A DNA stretch of 64,000 nt from Candidatus Poribacteria bacterium (GTDB lineage: Bacteria > Poribacteria > WGA-4E > WGA-3G): NCBI GenBank assembly GCA_022825825.1, contig JAJDWA010000007.1, forward strand, positions 18,006-82,005, in the 5' to 3' direction. The notes beneath the pieces were generated by a model, which searched no databases, had not been told where the DNA came from, and saw only the letters and a program-made list of their open reading frames with translations. Of this stretch, positions 7,916-15,812 are shown piece by piece. Made by a program: the position numbers and the translations under genes. Position 1 is the stretch's first letter, and the number at the start of each line of letters is the position of its first letter.

Positions 7916-8908
7916 ATGCAAACAGAATCTAAAAACCCTGTCCGATGGGGAGTCCTCAGCACAGCGAGTATTGCTACAAAGGTCGCTCGTGCAATTAATC
8001 TTTCCCAAAACGCAGAATTGGTGGCAATAGCAAGTCGTACCGAGGAACGTGCTGCTGCATGGGCACAAAAACACAATGTCCCAATCGCTTATGGTAACTA
8101 TGACGCCCTCCTTTCTGATTCATCCTTAGACGCAATTTATATCCCGCTGCCACCTTCTATGCATGCGGAGTGGACAATCCGAGCAGCAGAACACGGTAAA
8201 CATGTCCTTTGCGAAAAACCACTTTCTGCAAATTTTGATGAAGCAACCATGATGGCAGATGCTTGCCGACAAAACGGTGTGCAACTGATGGACGGTGTCA
8301 TGTGGGTACATCATGAACGCACAGCCATGATGAAGGAACAACTGACAAACTTAGGCGAACTGCGGCGAGTCACAGCCGCTTTCACATTCAATTGGGGTAC
8401 AATTCCAACCAATAATATCCGTGCAAAGCCAGAGCTCGCGGGTGGTAGCCTTGGTGATCTCGGCTACTATTGTGTTCGGGCAATTCTGTGGGCATTTGAG
8501 GAGATGCCGACACGCGTCTTTGCAACAGCGCGCTATAAAGTCGGTGTGGATTTCAGCCTTGCTGGTATACTTTGGTTTGAAGATGACCGCATCGCTACTT
8601 TGGATTGTGGATTTGATACGGGGCTTCGGAGGTGGTTTGAGGTCGCTGGGACGAATGCATCTTTAGTTTGTGATGATTTCACTGTGCCTACATCGGAAGA
8701 ATCATCTCGGTTTTGGATACACGGTTCGGAAAATGAAAAGCACGAAACAGGGGCTTGCATTCAGGAAGTCAATATGGTTGAACGGTTTTCAGGAATAGTG
8801 CAATCTGATAATCTTGAGCCAGAATGGGTAGATGTGGCAGTGAACACGATGCGCGTTTGTGATGCATTACGTGAATCCGATCAGCGAGGAGAGATTGTCA
8901 GCTTATAA
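7916..8908 (+). CDS. Gfo/Idh/MocA-family oxidoreductase
   Basis: 330 residues. The N-terminal NAD(P)-binding fold begins WGVLSTASIATKVARAI and continues VAIASRTEERAAAWA. The family signature EKPLSANFDEA (EKP lysine) is near residue 100, followed by GVMWVHHERT. The C-terminal alpha/beta domain (GGSLGDLGYYCVRAI) matches the dimeric dihydrodiol/xylose dehydrogenase type of this family. It probably oxidises a sugar, inositol or sugar-derived alcohol; the substrate is unknown. It lies 24 bases before the enolase-superfamily gene, so both share the promoter at 7838. Confidence 0.88.
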   Translation: MQTESKNPVRWGVLSTASIATKVARAINLSQNAELVAIASRTEERAAAWAQKHNVPIAYGNYDALLSDSSLDAIYIPLPPSMHAEWTIRAAEHGKHVLCEKPLSANFDEATMMADACRQNGVQLMDGVMWVHHERTAMMKEQLTNLGELRRVTAAFTFNWGTIPTNNIRAKPELAGGSLGDLGYYCVRAILWAFEEMPTRVFATARYKVGVDFSLAGILWFEDDRIATLDCGFDTGLRRWFEVAGTNASLVCDDFTVPTSEESSRFWIHGSENEKHETGACIQEVNMVERFSGIVQSDNLEPEWVDVAVNTMRVCDALRESDQRGEIVSL

Positions 8909-8932
8909 TCTAAACGAAGTCCGAGGAGTGAT

Positions 8933-10120
8933 ATGAAGATTACAAATATTGAAACCTTTATTGTAGATGGTGGATGGCGACCTTGGATTTTTGTCAAAGT
9001 GGAGACTGACGAAGGCGTTATTGGCTACGGGGAATGTAGCGATGGCAGAAATCCTAATGGTGTTGCGGGAACTATTAGAGATTTAACACCTCTGCTGATC
9101 GGACAAGACCCACGCGCTTATGAGATGCGATTTTGGGACATGATTCGCGGTTCACGCCAAAGTCCAGGCGGCATCGCTGCAAAGGCAATTGCTGGCATAG
9201 AATGCGCGCTTGTTGACATCAAAGCGAAGGCTTTAGGGATATCCGTTGTGGAACTCTTTGGTGGTCCGACTCGTGAAGACGTGCAAGTCTACTGGTCACA
9301 CTGTGGGTCATCTCGTGTGCGCAATTTCGAACTAATAGGCGTGCCGCCGCTCAGAACGATGGAGGACATTGCAGCATTAGGACGTGAAGTGGTTGAGAAA
9401 GGTTTTACCGCACTTAAAACGAATATCGTCATTCCAGGAGACCCAGGCTCGGTTTATTTTAGTGGCTTCGGAGGTGGACCTGGCTCTACCGATGGAAATG
9501 TAACATTTGAACTTCTGGAACATATTGAAACGCTCATCGGCACTTTTAGAGATGCTATTGGACCTGATGTGGGTCTCAATCTCGACCTGAATTTCAACTT
9601 TAAACCGGAAGCGTGTATGCGTATTGCCAAGGTTCTGGAACCGTATAATCTGTTATGGTTAGAGATTGATATGTACGACCACGAAGCGATCCGCCAAATC
9701 AAAGATTCCACAACAACAAAGATTTGTACTGGTGAAAACCTGTACTATATGCGTGAATATCTCCCCTATTTTGAGGCGCGCGCTGCAGATGTGTTTATGG
9801 TAGACGTGCCGTGGAACGGCTTTGCACAGTCTAAAAAGATAGGTGATTTAGCGGAGGTTTACCAATTTAATGTCGCTCCGCACAACTATTACAGTCATCT
9901 TGCAACTTATATCAGCGCGAGTTTGTGTGCTGTGTTGCCGAACGTACGCATCATGGAAGTCGATATTGATGATGTGCCGTGGAAAGATGATTTGACGACA
10001 CGGACGCCAGAGATTGTTGATGGTTATATGAAAATCCCAACGCGTCCTGGTTGGGGCACAGAATTAAATGAGGAAGCCATTAAAGCACATCTATGGGATG
10101 ATCGGAGAGGGGATTGGTAA
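8933..10120 (+). CDS. Mandelate racemase/muconate lactonizing enzyme family protein (probable sugar-acid dehydratase)
   Basis: 395 residues with the enolase-superfamily capping domain (MKITNIETFIVDGGWRPW) and a barrel. Metal ligands can be followed at the strand ends: Asp in LNLDLNFNF, Glu in LWLEIDMYDHEA, Glu in CTGENLYYM. The C-terminal His is in VAPHNYYSHL. The GENL and APHN motifs resemble the acid-sugar dehydratase (galactonate/gluconate-type) branch. It would remove water from an aldonic acid; the exact sugar is unresolved. A GAGGAG ribosome site precedes the ATG. The gene is paired with the oxidoreductase upstream, which fits an oxidise-then-dehydrate sugar route. Confidence 0.87.
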   Translation: MKITNIETFIVDGGWRPWIFVKVETDEGVIGYGECSDGRNPNGVAGTIRDLTPLLIGQDPRAYEMRFWDMIRGSRQSPGGIAAKAIAGIECALVDIKAKALGISVVELFGGPTREDVQVYWSHCGSSRVRNFELIGVPPLRTMEDIAALGREVVEKGFTALKTNIVIPGDPGSVYFSGFGGGPGSTDGNVTFELLEHIETLIGTFRDAIGPDVGLNLDLNFNFKPEACMRIAKVLEPYNLLWLEIDMYDHEAIRQIKDSTTTKICTGENLYYMREYLPYFEARAADVFMVDVPWNGFAQSKKIGDLAEVYQFNVAPHNYYSHLATYISASLCAVLPNVRIMEVDIDDVPWKDDLTTRTPEIVDGYMKIPTRPGWGTELNEEAIKAHLWDDRRGDW

Positions 10121-10142
10121 GTTCGGTTTATATTCTGAGATA

Positions 10143-10168
10143 GGGCGGGGGCGTTCCGCCCATTTTTT
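10143..10168 (+). terminator. Rho-independent terminator after the enolase-superfamily gene
   Basis: GGGCGG stem, seven-base loop, CCGCCC, then A and six T. It lies between two convergent genes, 22 bases after the upstream stop. Confidence 0.8.
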
Positions 10169-10170
10169 GT

Positions 10171-11019
10171 TTAATGTGCAACCGCTTCAGAGCCAAGATT
10201 TTCCTGAATCCATGCGCGGAGTGGTACATCCTTGTCACCGGGAGAAGTATAACCCATTCCGCCTGTACTTTTCCCCAAAATCTGCTGACGAATTGGATCC
10301 GATTTTTCCATATAGTGTTCCACGGTCATGTCGTCTCTCGGTTGTAGCCAACGGTAACTATATCCGTAGAAAAGCACTTTGCGCATAATGTCAGAGGTAT
10401 TCTGTCCGACTGCGTGCCACAGCCTACGGTCAAAAAAGACTGCGGTTCCCGGTTTTGCGAAAACAGACGTAGCGTTCTCAGGATCAGCCTTCTCATCGTC
10501 AGGCATTTTAACCTTGTTGGATTTCTGACTACCCGGTATCACAGAAAAGTTGCCGCGTCCCGCCACCGATGTATCGGTCAAGAAATATGCCACCTTCAAC
10601 GATACACGCGGGCGTGGATCACCTTCCAATTCAATGTTAAGTCGTCCACTGTCTTGATGCCATCCGAGACGACGTTGTTTGTTTCGTGCTTCAGGTGGCA
10701 GCGGTGGTAGTGCTATTAAATGTGAGTGATAGAGTTTGATATTCCAACCTAAAATTCCCCACACTTTTGGAAACGTTGTGTGCCAATCCAACATCTCAAT
10801 AAAGATATCATCTCTACCCACGAAGTTAAGTATATTAAAGCTTGCATCAGGAGGAAGTTCGTCTTTACCCAAGTGTTCTGCACCAATACGGTCGAAAGCA
10901 ACAATCAGCTTCTCAACAATCTCCTGTGGAACGGCATCCTCAACCACAAAAAAACCGTTGTCTTCAAATTGTTGTTTTTCTGATTCTGTCAAACAGTGTT
11001 CTAAACATAGCGGATCCAT
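10171..11019 (-). CDS. Phytanoyl-CoA dioxygenase (PhyH) family protein
   Basis: 282 residues, non-haem Fe(II)/2-oxoglutarate dioxygenase. The iron-binding HxD is in LGWHQDSGRLNIEL near residue 120, the distal His is in DRRLWHAVGQNTS near residue 205, and a 2-oxoglutarate Arg follows in the RKVLFYGYSYRW stretch. The N-terminus is LTESEKQQFEDNGFFVVEDAVP, standard for PhyH. It hydroxylates an unknown substrate. A GGGGA ribosome site precedes the ATG. It is convergent with the enolase-superfamily gene. PhyH genes are often very numerous in Poribacteria-like genomes; that is background knowledge, not shown here. Confidence 0.88.
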   Translation of the reverse strand: MDPLCLEHCLTESEKQQFEDNGFFVVEDAVPQEIVEKLIVAFDRIGAEHLGKDELPPDASFNILNFVGRDDIFIEMLDWHTTFPKVWGILGWNIKLYHSHLIALPPLPPEARNKQRRLGWHQDSGRLNIELEGDPRPRVSLKVAYFLTDTSVAGRGNFSVIPGSQKSNKVKMPDDEKADPENATSVFAKPGTAVFFDRRLWHAVGQNTSDIMRKVLFYGYSYRWLQPRDDMTVEHYMEKSDPIRQQILGKSTGGMGYTSPGDKDVPLRAWIQENLGSEAVAH

Positions 11020-11094
11020 TGTTTTCCCCTATATGAGCAGTGCTTTAGTTTGCGAAAAGTTTACATTGAATTTGAAATCCTGTCAACGTCAATA

Positions 11095-11877
11095 TCAATC
11101 AAAATTCCACGCTGCCGTAGCATATTTAGTGCTAACTAACGTTTCTGCTTCTGCTTTCTCTATCTGTGATAGTTTTCCCGAATTAAACGCAATTTCGCTC
11201 TCAAGTGTTTCACAAATCGCTTGGATAAGCGAACTTCTGCTGATGAAACGTCCTTCTAAGTTAATAGCAGCAGATTTCTCACATAACATTTCTTGAATCT
11301 CCGAGTGTTTGGAAACGCGCTTGAGGATTGGGTCCGGTGGCATATCCAAAGAAATATATCCTTGAAACATAATACCGTTTCGGTTGCGTCTGACCGAAAC
11401 ACCTGCCAGTTTTTTACCGTTACACATCACATCGTTTTCGGCAGGATTCGTCAGGCAGATATTTTCGGATGTTTGAACTGAGTCTGCTTCAGCAGTATAG
11501 CATTCTGCTGGGATATTGAGTTTTTCAAACGCCTTCACAAGACTTCTTCCTATTTGTTGATACGTTTCGGAAACACCCATTTCTCCGGTGTGGCGGGGCA
11601 GAATCAGTGTATAGGTTACATCCCATCCATGCACGACGGTGCCGCCGCCCGTCATTCGTTTCACCAATTCAATCCCTTCTGAACGGCATGCCTCAACGTC
11701 CACCTCTGCGGTAATATCTTGAAAATAACCAAAACTAAATGCTGGTGTTGTCCAATCGTAAAATCGTAACGTTGGGGTGGGTTTTTCCTTCTGCGCGATC
11801 AAAATGGCTTCATCAACGGCCATGTTCATCGCCGCGCAGTTTTTTCCCATAATTAAGAGACGTCCAGTACTTTCCAT
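11095..11877 (-). CDS. Lipoate-protein ligase A family protein
   Basis: 260 residues of the BPL/LplA/LipB fold. Signature: RFYDWTTPAFSFGYFQ, then VKRMTGGGTVVHGWDVTY (the RR-x-GGG-x-V-H lipoate-binding motif with K at the second position) and NGKKLAGVSVRRNRNGIMFQG (the acyl-lysine site region). It should attach lipoate or octanoate to lipoyl domains, or act as a related acyltransferase. The start ATG overlaps the stop of the upstream propeller gene by one base (TAATG), which means coupled translation. Confidence 0.85.
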   Translation of the reverse strand: MESTGRLLIMGKNCAAMNMAVDEAILIAQKEKPTPTLRFYDWTTPAFSFGYFQDITAEVDVEACRSEGIELVKRMTGGGTVVHGWDVTYTLILPRHTGEMGVSETYQQIGRSLVKAFEKLNIPAECYTAEADSVQTSENICLTNPAENDVMCNGKKLAGVSVRRNRNGIMFQGYISLDMPPDPILKRVSKHSEIQEMLCEKSAAINLEGRFISRSSLIQAICETLESEIAFNSGKLSQIEKAEAETLVSTKYATAAWNFD

Positions 11878-12509
11878 TAGGATAATGCTACTCGGCAGAC
11901 AGCAGTCGTATGTGCATCACAATACCAGAAATAACCATCCCAATAGGTCATGCCGTGCGGTTCGGGATGCGGTTCAGGGACCTCAATTTTGTTGAGATGG
12001 CTACCATCTTCTGGATTGAGATGATAGATTGCGCGATGATTGGTTTCAACGCACCAGAGGTCGTCTCCGATCCATGCGATACCGTGTGGTCGGTCATCTG
12101 GAGCAGGGATCGTGTGAATCACCGTGAAGTCGTTTTCAACGTCAACTTGGTAAATTGTAGCAGCGGGTGGCACAGCAATCCATAGTTTGTTGTCGCGCCA
12201 TTCTAAACCGTGCGCGCCTGTTTGTCCTGCGCCGGGTGTATCATAAGAGGCAAGTGTGTTGCCGTTTTCTGGATCCGTGGACAAAATTTCGCAACTATAG
12301 GTAGACGCAAGCCAGAGGTTTGTGCCAGTGTGTGTAATACCACTGCCTCTATCAGAACCTGTGTTGAGTGTCTTTTTCACGTCCCCGTCATAAGAGACGA
12401 GATGTACTTCATTGCTACGCTGGTCAATAATCCATAGACCTTCTTCGGTGGCTTGCATTCCGTTCGGTTGTGGACCGGGGGAGTCAAAAACTTTTTCTAT
12501 TTGTGACAT
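11877..12509 (-). CDS. Beta-propeller protein (SMP-30/NHL-like repeats)
   Basis: 210 residues from the ATG at 12509 (MSQIEKVFDSPGPQPNGMQ), which has GGAG eight bases before it; an ATG five codons earlier has no ribosome site. Four to five blades are visible, each with a pattern like GLWIIDQRSNEVHLVSYDG, LWLASTYSCEIL, GLEWRDNKLWIAV, GIAWIGDDLWCVETNHRAIY and GMTYWDGYFWYCDAH. No signal peptide. The fold resembles SMP-30/glutamine-cyclotransferase-like propellers; the ligand is unknown. It overlaps the lipoate ligase gene. Confidence 0.7.
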   Translation of the reverse strand: MSQIEKVFDSPGPQPNGMQATEEGLWIIDQRSNEVHLVSYDGDVKKTLNTGSDRGSGITHTGTNLWLASTYSCEILSTDPENGNTLASYDTPGAGQTGAHGLEWRDNKLWIAVPPAATIYQVDVENDFTVIHTIPAPDDRPHGIAWIGDDLWCVETNHRAIYHLNPEDGSHLNKIEVPEPHPEPHGMTYWDGYFWYCDAHTTAVCRVALS

Positions 12510-12641
12510 GTGAAATCTCCGCATAAATGTGTATTATTTGGGATTATTGTATGCGGTTTTAGGAGGTGTGTCAAGTTTTTTTGTTGCCGTGGTGCATGGT
12601 AAATACCAAGCTTTTGCACATCAATTACATAATCATGCAAT

Positions 12642-13535
12642 TTATTTCAAATATCGAGCTTCGGCAAGGTATGGAACGCGCCAACTATTTTTAGGGAAGT
12701 TTTTCCAAACTATGTTGATTGCCCAAGGTATAATAATTACAGCTAACGCCATTAGCCATAACGTTTCCGATTCTTGTAAAACATAATGTGTCCCGTGTTG
12801 AGGCACTTCTTGTATAGGCATTTCAACGAACTCAATCGCCAATGCAATGAAGTTGTTTGCCATGTGGATACTGATGGGGATTAAAAGTGACTTTGTCCGA
12901 ATATAGAGGACAGACATGACATAACCAAAGAAAAAAGCATCAAGAATATTGCTATGGAGGAATCCAAAACATAGGGAAGATAAGAGAATAGCCTTAGGTG
13001 TACCCCATTTGATACTCCATCGTGTTAACAAAATCCCACGCACAAAAAACTCCTCAAATACTGGAACAATCAGCACAATGGTGAAGAAACTTAACACATT
13101 CGCGATGATATTCTCATTACTACTGGAAGGGACAAGAGAGGTAGAACGATCGATAAACCACCAATCTGCGAATTCAGGTGTAAGGTAGCGTAACGGAACA
13201 TATTGTAGATAGAAGACTACGAATGAAAAAATTATGAGAGGAAACACCCATAAAATGTATCGCCTAAATGTAGACCATGCTGGACAAGAACCAAACAATT
13301 GTTTGTAGGATAGACGTGAACGAAATAATATAGGGGAGATACACAGTAAAAAAATAGCATAAAAGAGTAAACCTGCAACTGCATCGGGTAGTAAATTCTG
13401 CCCATTTTCAGGCCATACACGTTGAAGTTCAAAATGGATCATGCCGTATACGACTGCTGTGAGAAGGAAACACCACACAAGAGTTCTACCGCGTAGTTTT
13501 TCAAAAGGAATGAAGGGAGAAAGATCATCTTTCAT
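12642..13535 (-). CDS. CPBP-family intramembrane glutamic protease (CAAX protease-like)
   Basis: 297 residues with about eight membrane segments. Motif 1 is PVFEEFFVRGILLTRW (EExxxR), motif 2 is LCFGFLHSNILDAFFFGY (FxxxH) and motif 3 is PISIHMANNFIAL (HxxxN). All catalytic positions of the ABI/CPBP group are kept. Such proteins process membrane substrates, sometimes peptides or prenylated proteins; the substrate here is unknown. The gene is transcribed away from the flanking propeller gene's start, with its own spacing on both sides. Confidence 0.85.
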   Translation of the reverse strand: MKDDLSPFIPFEKLRGRTLVWCFLLTAVVYGMIHFELQRVWPENGQNLLPDAVAGLLFYAIFLLCISPILFRSRLSYKQLFGSCPAWSTFRRYILWVFPLIIFSFVVFYLQYVPLRYLTPEFADWWFIDRSTSLVPSSSNENIIANVLSFFTIVLIVPVFEEFFVRGILLTRWSIKWGTPKAILLSSLCFGFLHSNILDAFFFGYVMSVLYIRTKSLLIPISIHMANNFIALAIEFVEMPIQEVPQHGTHYVLQESETLWLMALAVIIIPWAINIVWKNFPKNSWRVPYLAEARYLK

Positions 13536-13597
13536 TTTGTAAATTGTTTAGAAAAGGTGAAGTGCCAACGGTAATTCAAAATGCCTCATTATTAAGA

Positions 13598-14026
13598 TTA
13601 CGGACAGGTATCTTTCGTTAGCATATCCCCATGTGCTTTTCTTGTGTAAACTTTGCCTTGAACTAAATCACGACTTTTAAAATCTGTGATCAGGTCCCTA
13701 TCTCCCTCTCGGCGAGATAAAAGAACTTTTACACCTGCAATCAGTGCCAAAGCAATAATGTGCTCGTCATCTGATCTAATTTTGTCTTTTAGTTCATTTG
13801 TTTTCTCTTGCACGCCTTCAGATACCAATTTGAGTTGGCCAGCGCGCATAAGTTGGTCTCTTATGTGGATCATCCCCCCTCTTTCCCATTCCTCTTCAAA
13901 TTTCGGAGTATTAGCATAAACTAATTTACCACTTTTGTTTTCTAACCAATTCCACACAGGTTTCATGTCTTCATCGGCAGGGTCCTTGAATTTATTGAAA
14001 GTATTCGCATCTAAAATTGCACACAT
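13598..14026 (-). CDS. PIN-like domain protein coupled to the AAA ATPase
   Basis: 142 residues. Landmarks of a PIN nuclease are visible: an early Asp in MCAILDANTFNKF, a central Glu/acid cluster (PKFEEEWER), the SDDEHIIALALIAGVKVLL helix-strand unit, and a final acidic pair in EGDRDLITDF. The ATG lies three bases after the ATPase stop and uses a GAGGAT ribosome site inside the end of the ATPase gene, so translation is coupled. PIN proteins are usually RNases; toxin or effector function is inferred from the pairing. Similarity is by motif only. Confidence 0.65.
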   Translation of the reverse strand: MCAILDANTFNKFKDPADEDMKPVWNWLENKSGKLVYANTPKFEEEWERGGMIHIRDQLMRAGQLKLVSEGVQEKTNELKDKIRSDDEHIIALALIAGVKVLLSRREGDRDLITDFKSRDLVQGKVYTRKAHGDMLTKDTCP

Positions 14027-14029
14027 TAT

Positions 14030-15394
14030 TTAATCCTCAAATCCCATAAGCCGTTTAGATTCTTTGAGGAAAAAATTCCTATAATGTGGTGGAACGTTTG
14101 TCATATTTGCCATCTCATCAAAACCAATATTATGTATATTGACTATATTTCCCTTCGGTTCAAAATAGATTAAGGATACATCTTCAGGTTTGATAGTGCC
14201 ATTTCTGATTTCAATACGTGCGCGGTCAATCATGTAGTCACTATGCGTTTCCACGATAAAAGTCTGATTATCTTGATTTGCCAATTTCGCCAACAATGAT
14301 GAGAATTCCGCTTGAGCCCTTGGGTGCAGATGGATTTCAGGTTGTTGCAATAATAGTGTAGAACCATACCGACGAGAAATAGGCGGATCAAGAATATTTA
14401 CCAGAATCGGCAGAATTTGACTGACACCGTAACCTACATCTACCATATTTACATTTGGCCCTCTCACCTTGACCTTCAGTTGAAACGGGTTGCCTATAGA
14501 TCCTTCAAAGTTTTTGACCTCTATTTTCTGGAATAGCCCCGAACGCTTACCAAATTCGACCAACTGACGATTCAAGAATTCCCATCTCTCCCTTTGAGTC
14601 TCTTTGGTTAACATCAAACTCATCGGCACGTCACGTCCTTCAGGGTCAAAAAATTCTCGAGTTGGATCGTAAGTTCGTTTTGGTTGAGAGCGAATAGGCG
14701 AGAGACTATATGTAAATAAAATTTCTCCAATCTTCCACCATACAATTCCGGTACTTTCTTGTTTTTTATTTAAATGGTTGCTTAAAGAGTTTTCGTTTTC
14801 CAATTGCTCTTCTATTCTATAATCAAAAAGGTGGGGAAAGGGAGTACGATCTAAATAACCAGGCAATATCTCTACACAATACTGATTTCGTATTTCATCA
14901 AAGGAAGCCAAACGCATCTGAGGAATTTCTATCCAAGTAGTCCTATTAGGACCTTGTACTTTGTTAGAAGAGTCTATAGGTTTGCCTATACCCGGTTCAG
15001 TTCTATAGTCAACTCTTCTAAAAAACAATTCGCTATCGGCAAATTTCTTCGTTATTGATTTGATGATCGGTTCAATTCCTCCTTTTTTTTCAAAAAATTC
15101 AACGGTACATTCAACATTTTCGTTTTTACCTCTTATAGTGAAGCCGAGCTTAAAAGTTTTCTCTTTTTTTTTGCTGTTTCTGACAATATCCTTAAAGATT
15201 CCCATTGAATAGGGAGGTTGATTAAAATCAATTCCTGCTCCCCGAAAATAATCTGCTAACACTTGGAAACACGCGAGGGCAGTTGTCTTACCAGTGCTAT
15301 TTTCCCCGACTAAAAACGTCAACGGGCGAATTTCAAGCGTCTGCTGTCCACCGAAACAGCGAACCTCTTCCATTGTGAATTGTGTAATGCTCAT
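14030..15394 (-). CDS. AAA family ATPase, DUF3696-like (RecF/OLD-type ABC ATPase)
   Basis: 454 residues. Walker A is TFLVGENSTGKTTALACF near residue 30. The signature region VDVGYGVSQILPILVNIL is near residue 315. The Walker B and following loop are LLLQQPEIHLHPRAQAEF, with the HLHP of OLD/RecF-like ATPases, and then FIVETHSDYMIDRARIEI. The Walker B acid is read as QQPE, which is usual in this group. The C-terminus (PHYRNFFLKESKRLMGF) is the DUF3696-type tail. It probably senses or moves on nucleic acid and controls the PIN-like partner. GAGGA precedes the ATG. Confidence 0.8.
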   Translation of the reverse strand: MSITQFTMEEVRCFGGQQTLEIRPLTFLVGENSTGKTTALACFQVLADYFRGAGIDFNQPPYSMGIFKDIVRNSKKKEKTFKLGFTIRGKNENVECTVEFFEKKGGIEPIIKSITKKFADSELFFRRVDYRTEPGIGKPIDSSNKVQGPNRTTWIEIPQMRLASFDEIRNQYCVEILPGYLDRTPFPHLFDYRIEEQLENENSLSNHLNKKQESTGIVWWKIGEILFTYSLSPIRSQPKRTYDPTREFFDPEGRDVPMSLMLTKETQRERWEFLNRQLVEFGKRSGLFQKIEVKNFEGSIGNPFQLKVKVRGPNVNMVDVGYGVSQILPILVNILDPPISRRYGSTLLLQQPEIHLHPRAQAEFSSLLAKLANQDNQTFIVETHSDYMIDRARIEIRNGTIKPEDVSLIYFEPKGNIVNIHNIGFDEMANMTNVPPHYRNFFLKESKRLMGFED

Positions 15395-15423
15395 GCTATT
15401 ATCCTCGCAAAGTCAATGTGTTG

Positions 15424-15783
15424 TTAATGTTTGCTGGATTCAGTGGGTTGATCCATGTTTATAGACCGTTGATTCTGAAATTTACCTTGTTTCCACTCGT
15501 TATAGATTATGAAAACTCCGAATATACAGAAAGCCAAAATTAACCACGAACTAACATGGGAAACTATGTGAAGGATTTCTATGGACCTCATTTCACTTGT
15601 TTGTGGACGGTTTAGTAAAAATGGAAAATAAAATTTGTTGACAGCCCAATTAAATATTCTGCCTATTAGGAGAGTAATCCCAATTAATATCACACCGACT
15701 GACTTTGTTCGGACACCAAGAAACAGTAGACACCCTATAAAAACTAATTGGAAGACAATTGTTAGATTGGAAAAAAAGTTCAT
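15424..15783 (-). CDS. Small membrane protein, three predicted TM segments
   Basis: 119 residues. Hydrophobic stretches at ~5-25, ~30-50 and ~70-95, then a short polar tail rich in Gln, Asn and Ser. No family is recognised. A GGGGA ribosome site precedes the ATG. It lies between the large VWA gene and the DUF3696 ATPase, in the same direction as both. It could be the last gene of the VWA cluster or part of the ATPase/PIN module. Confidence 0.5.
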   Translation of the reverse strand: MNFFSNLTIVFQLVFIGCLLFLGVRTKSVGVILIGITLLIGRIFNWAVNKFYFPFLLNRPQTSEMRSIEILHIVSHVSSWLILAFCIFGVFIIYNEWKQGKFQNQRSINMDQPTESSKH

Positions 15784-15812
15784 TGTTAAGTCCCCACTGT
15801 AAAAATAAAAGT

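Noticed and set aside
12529..12786. Plus-strand 85-residue frame
   Set aside because: It overlaps the end of the CPBP protease gene and has no ribosome site or domain.
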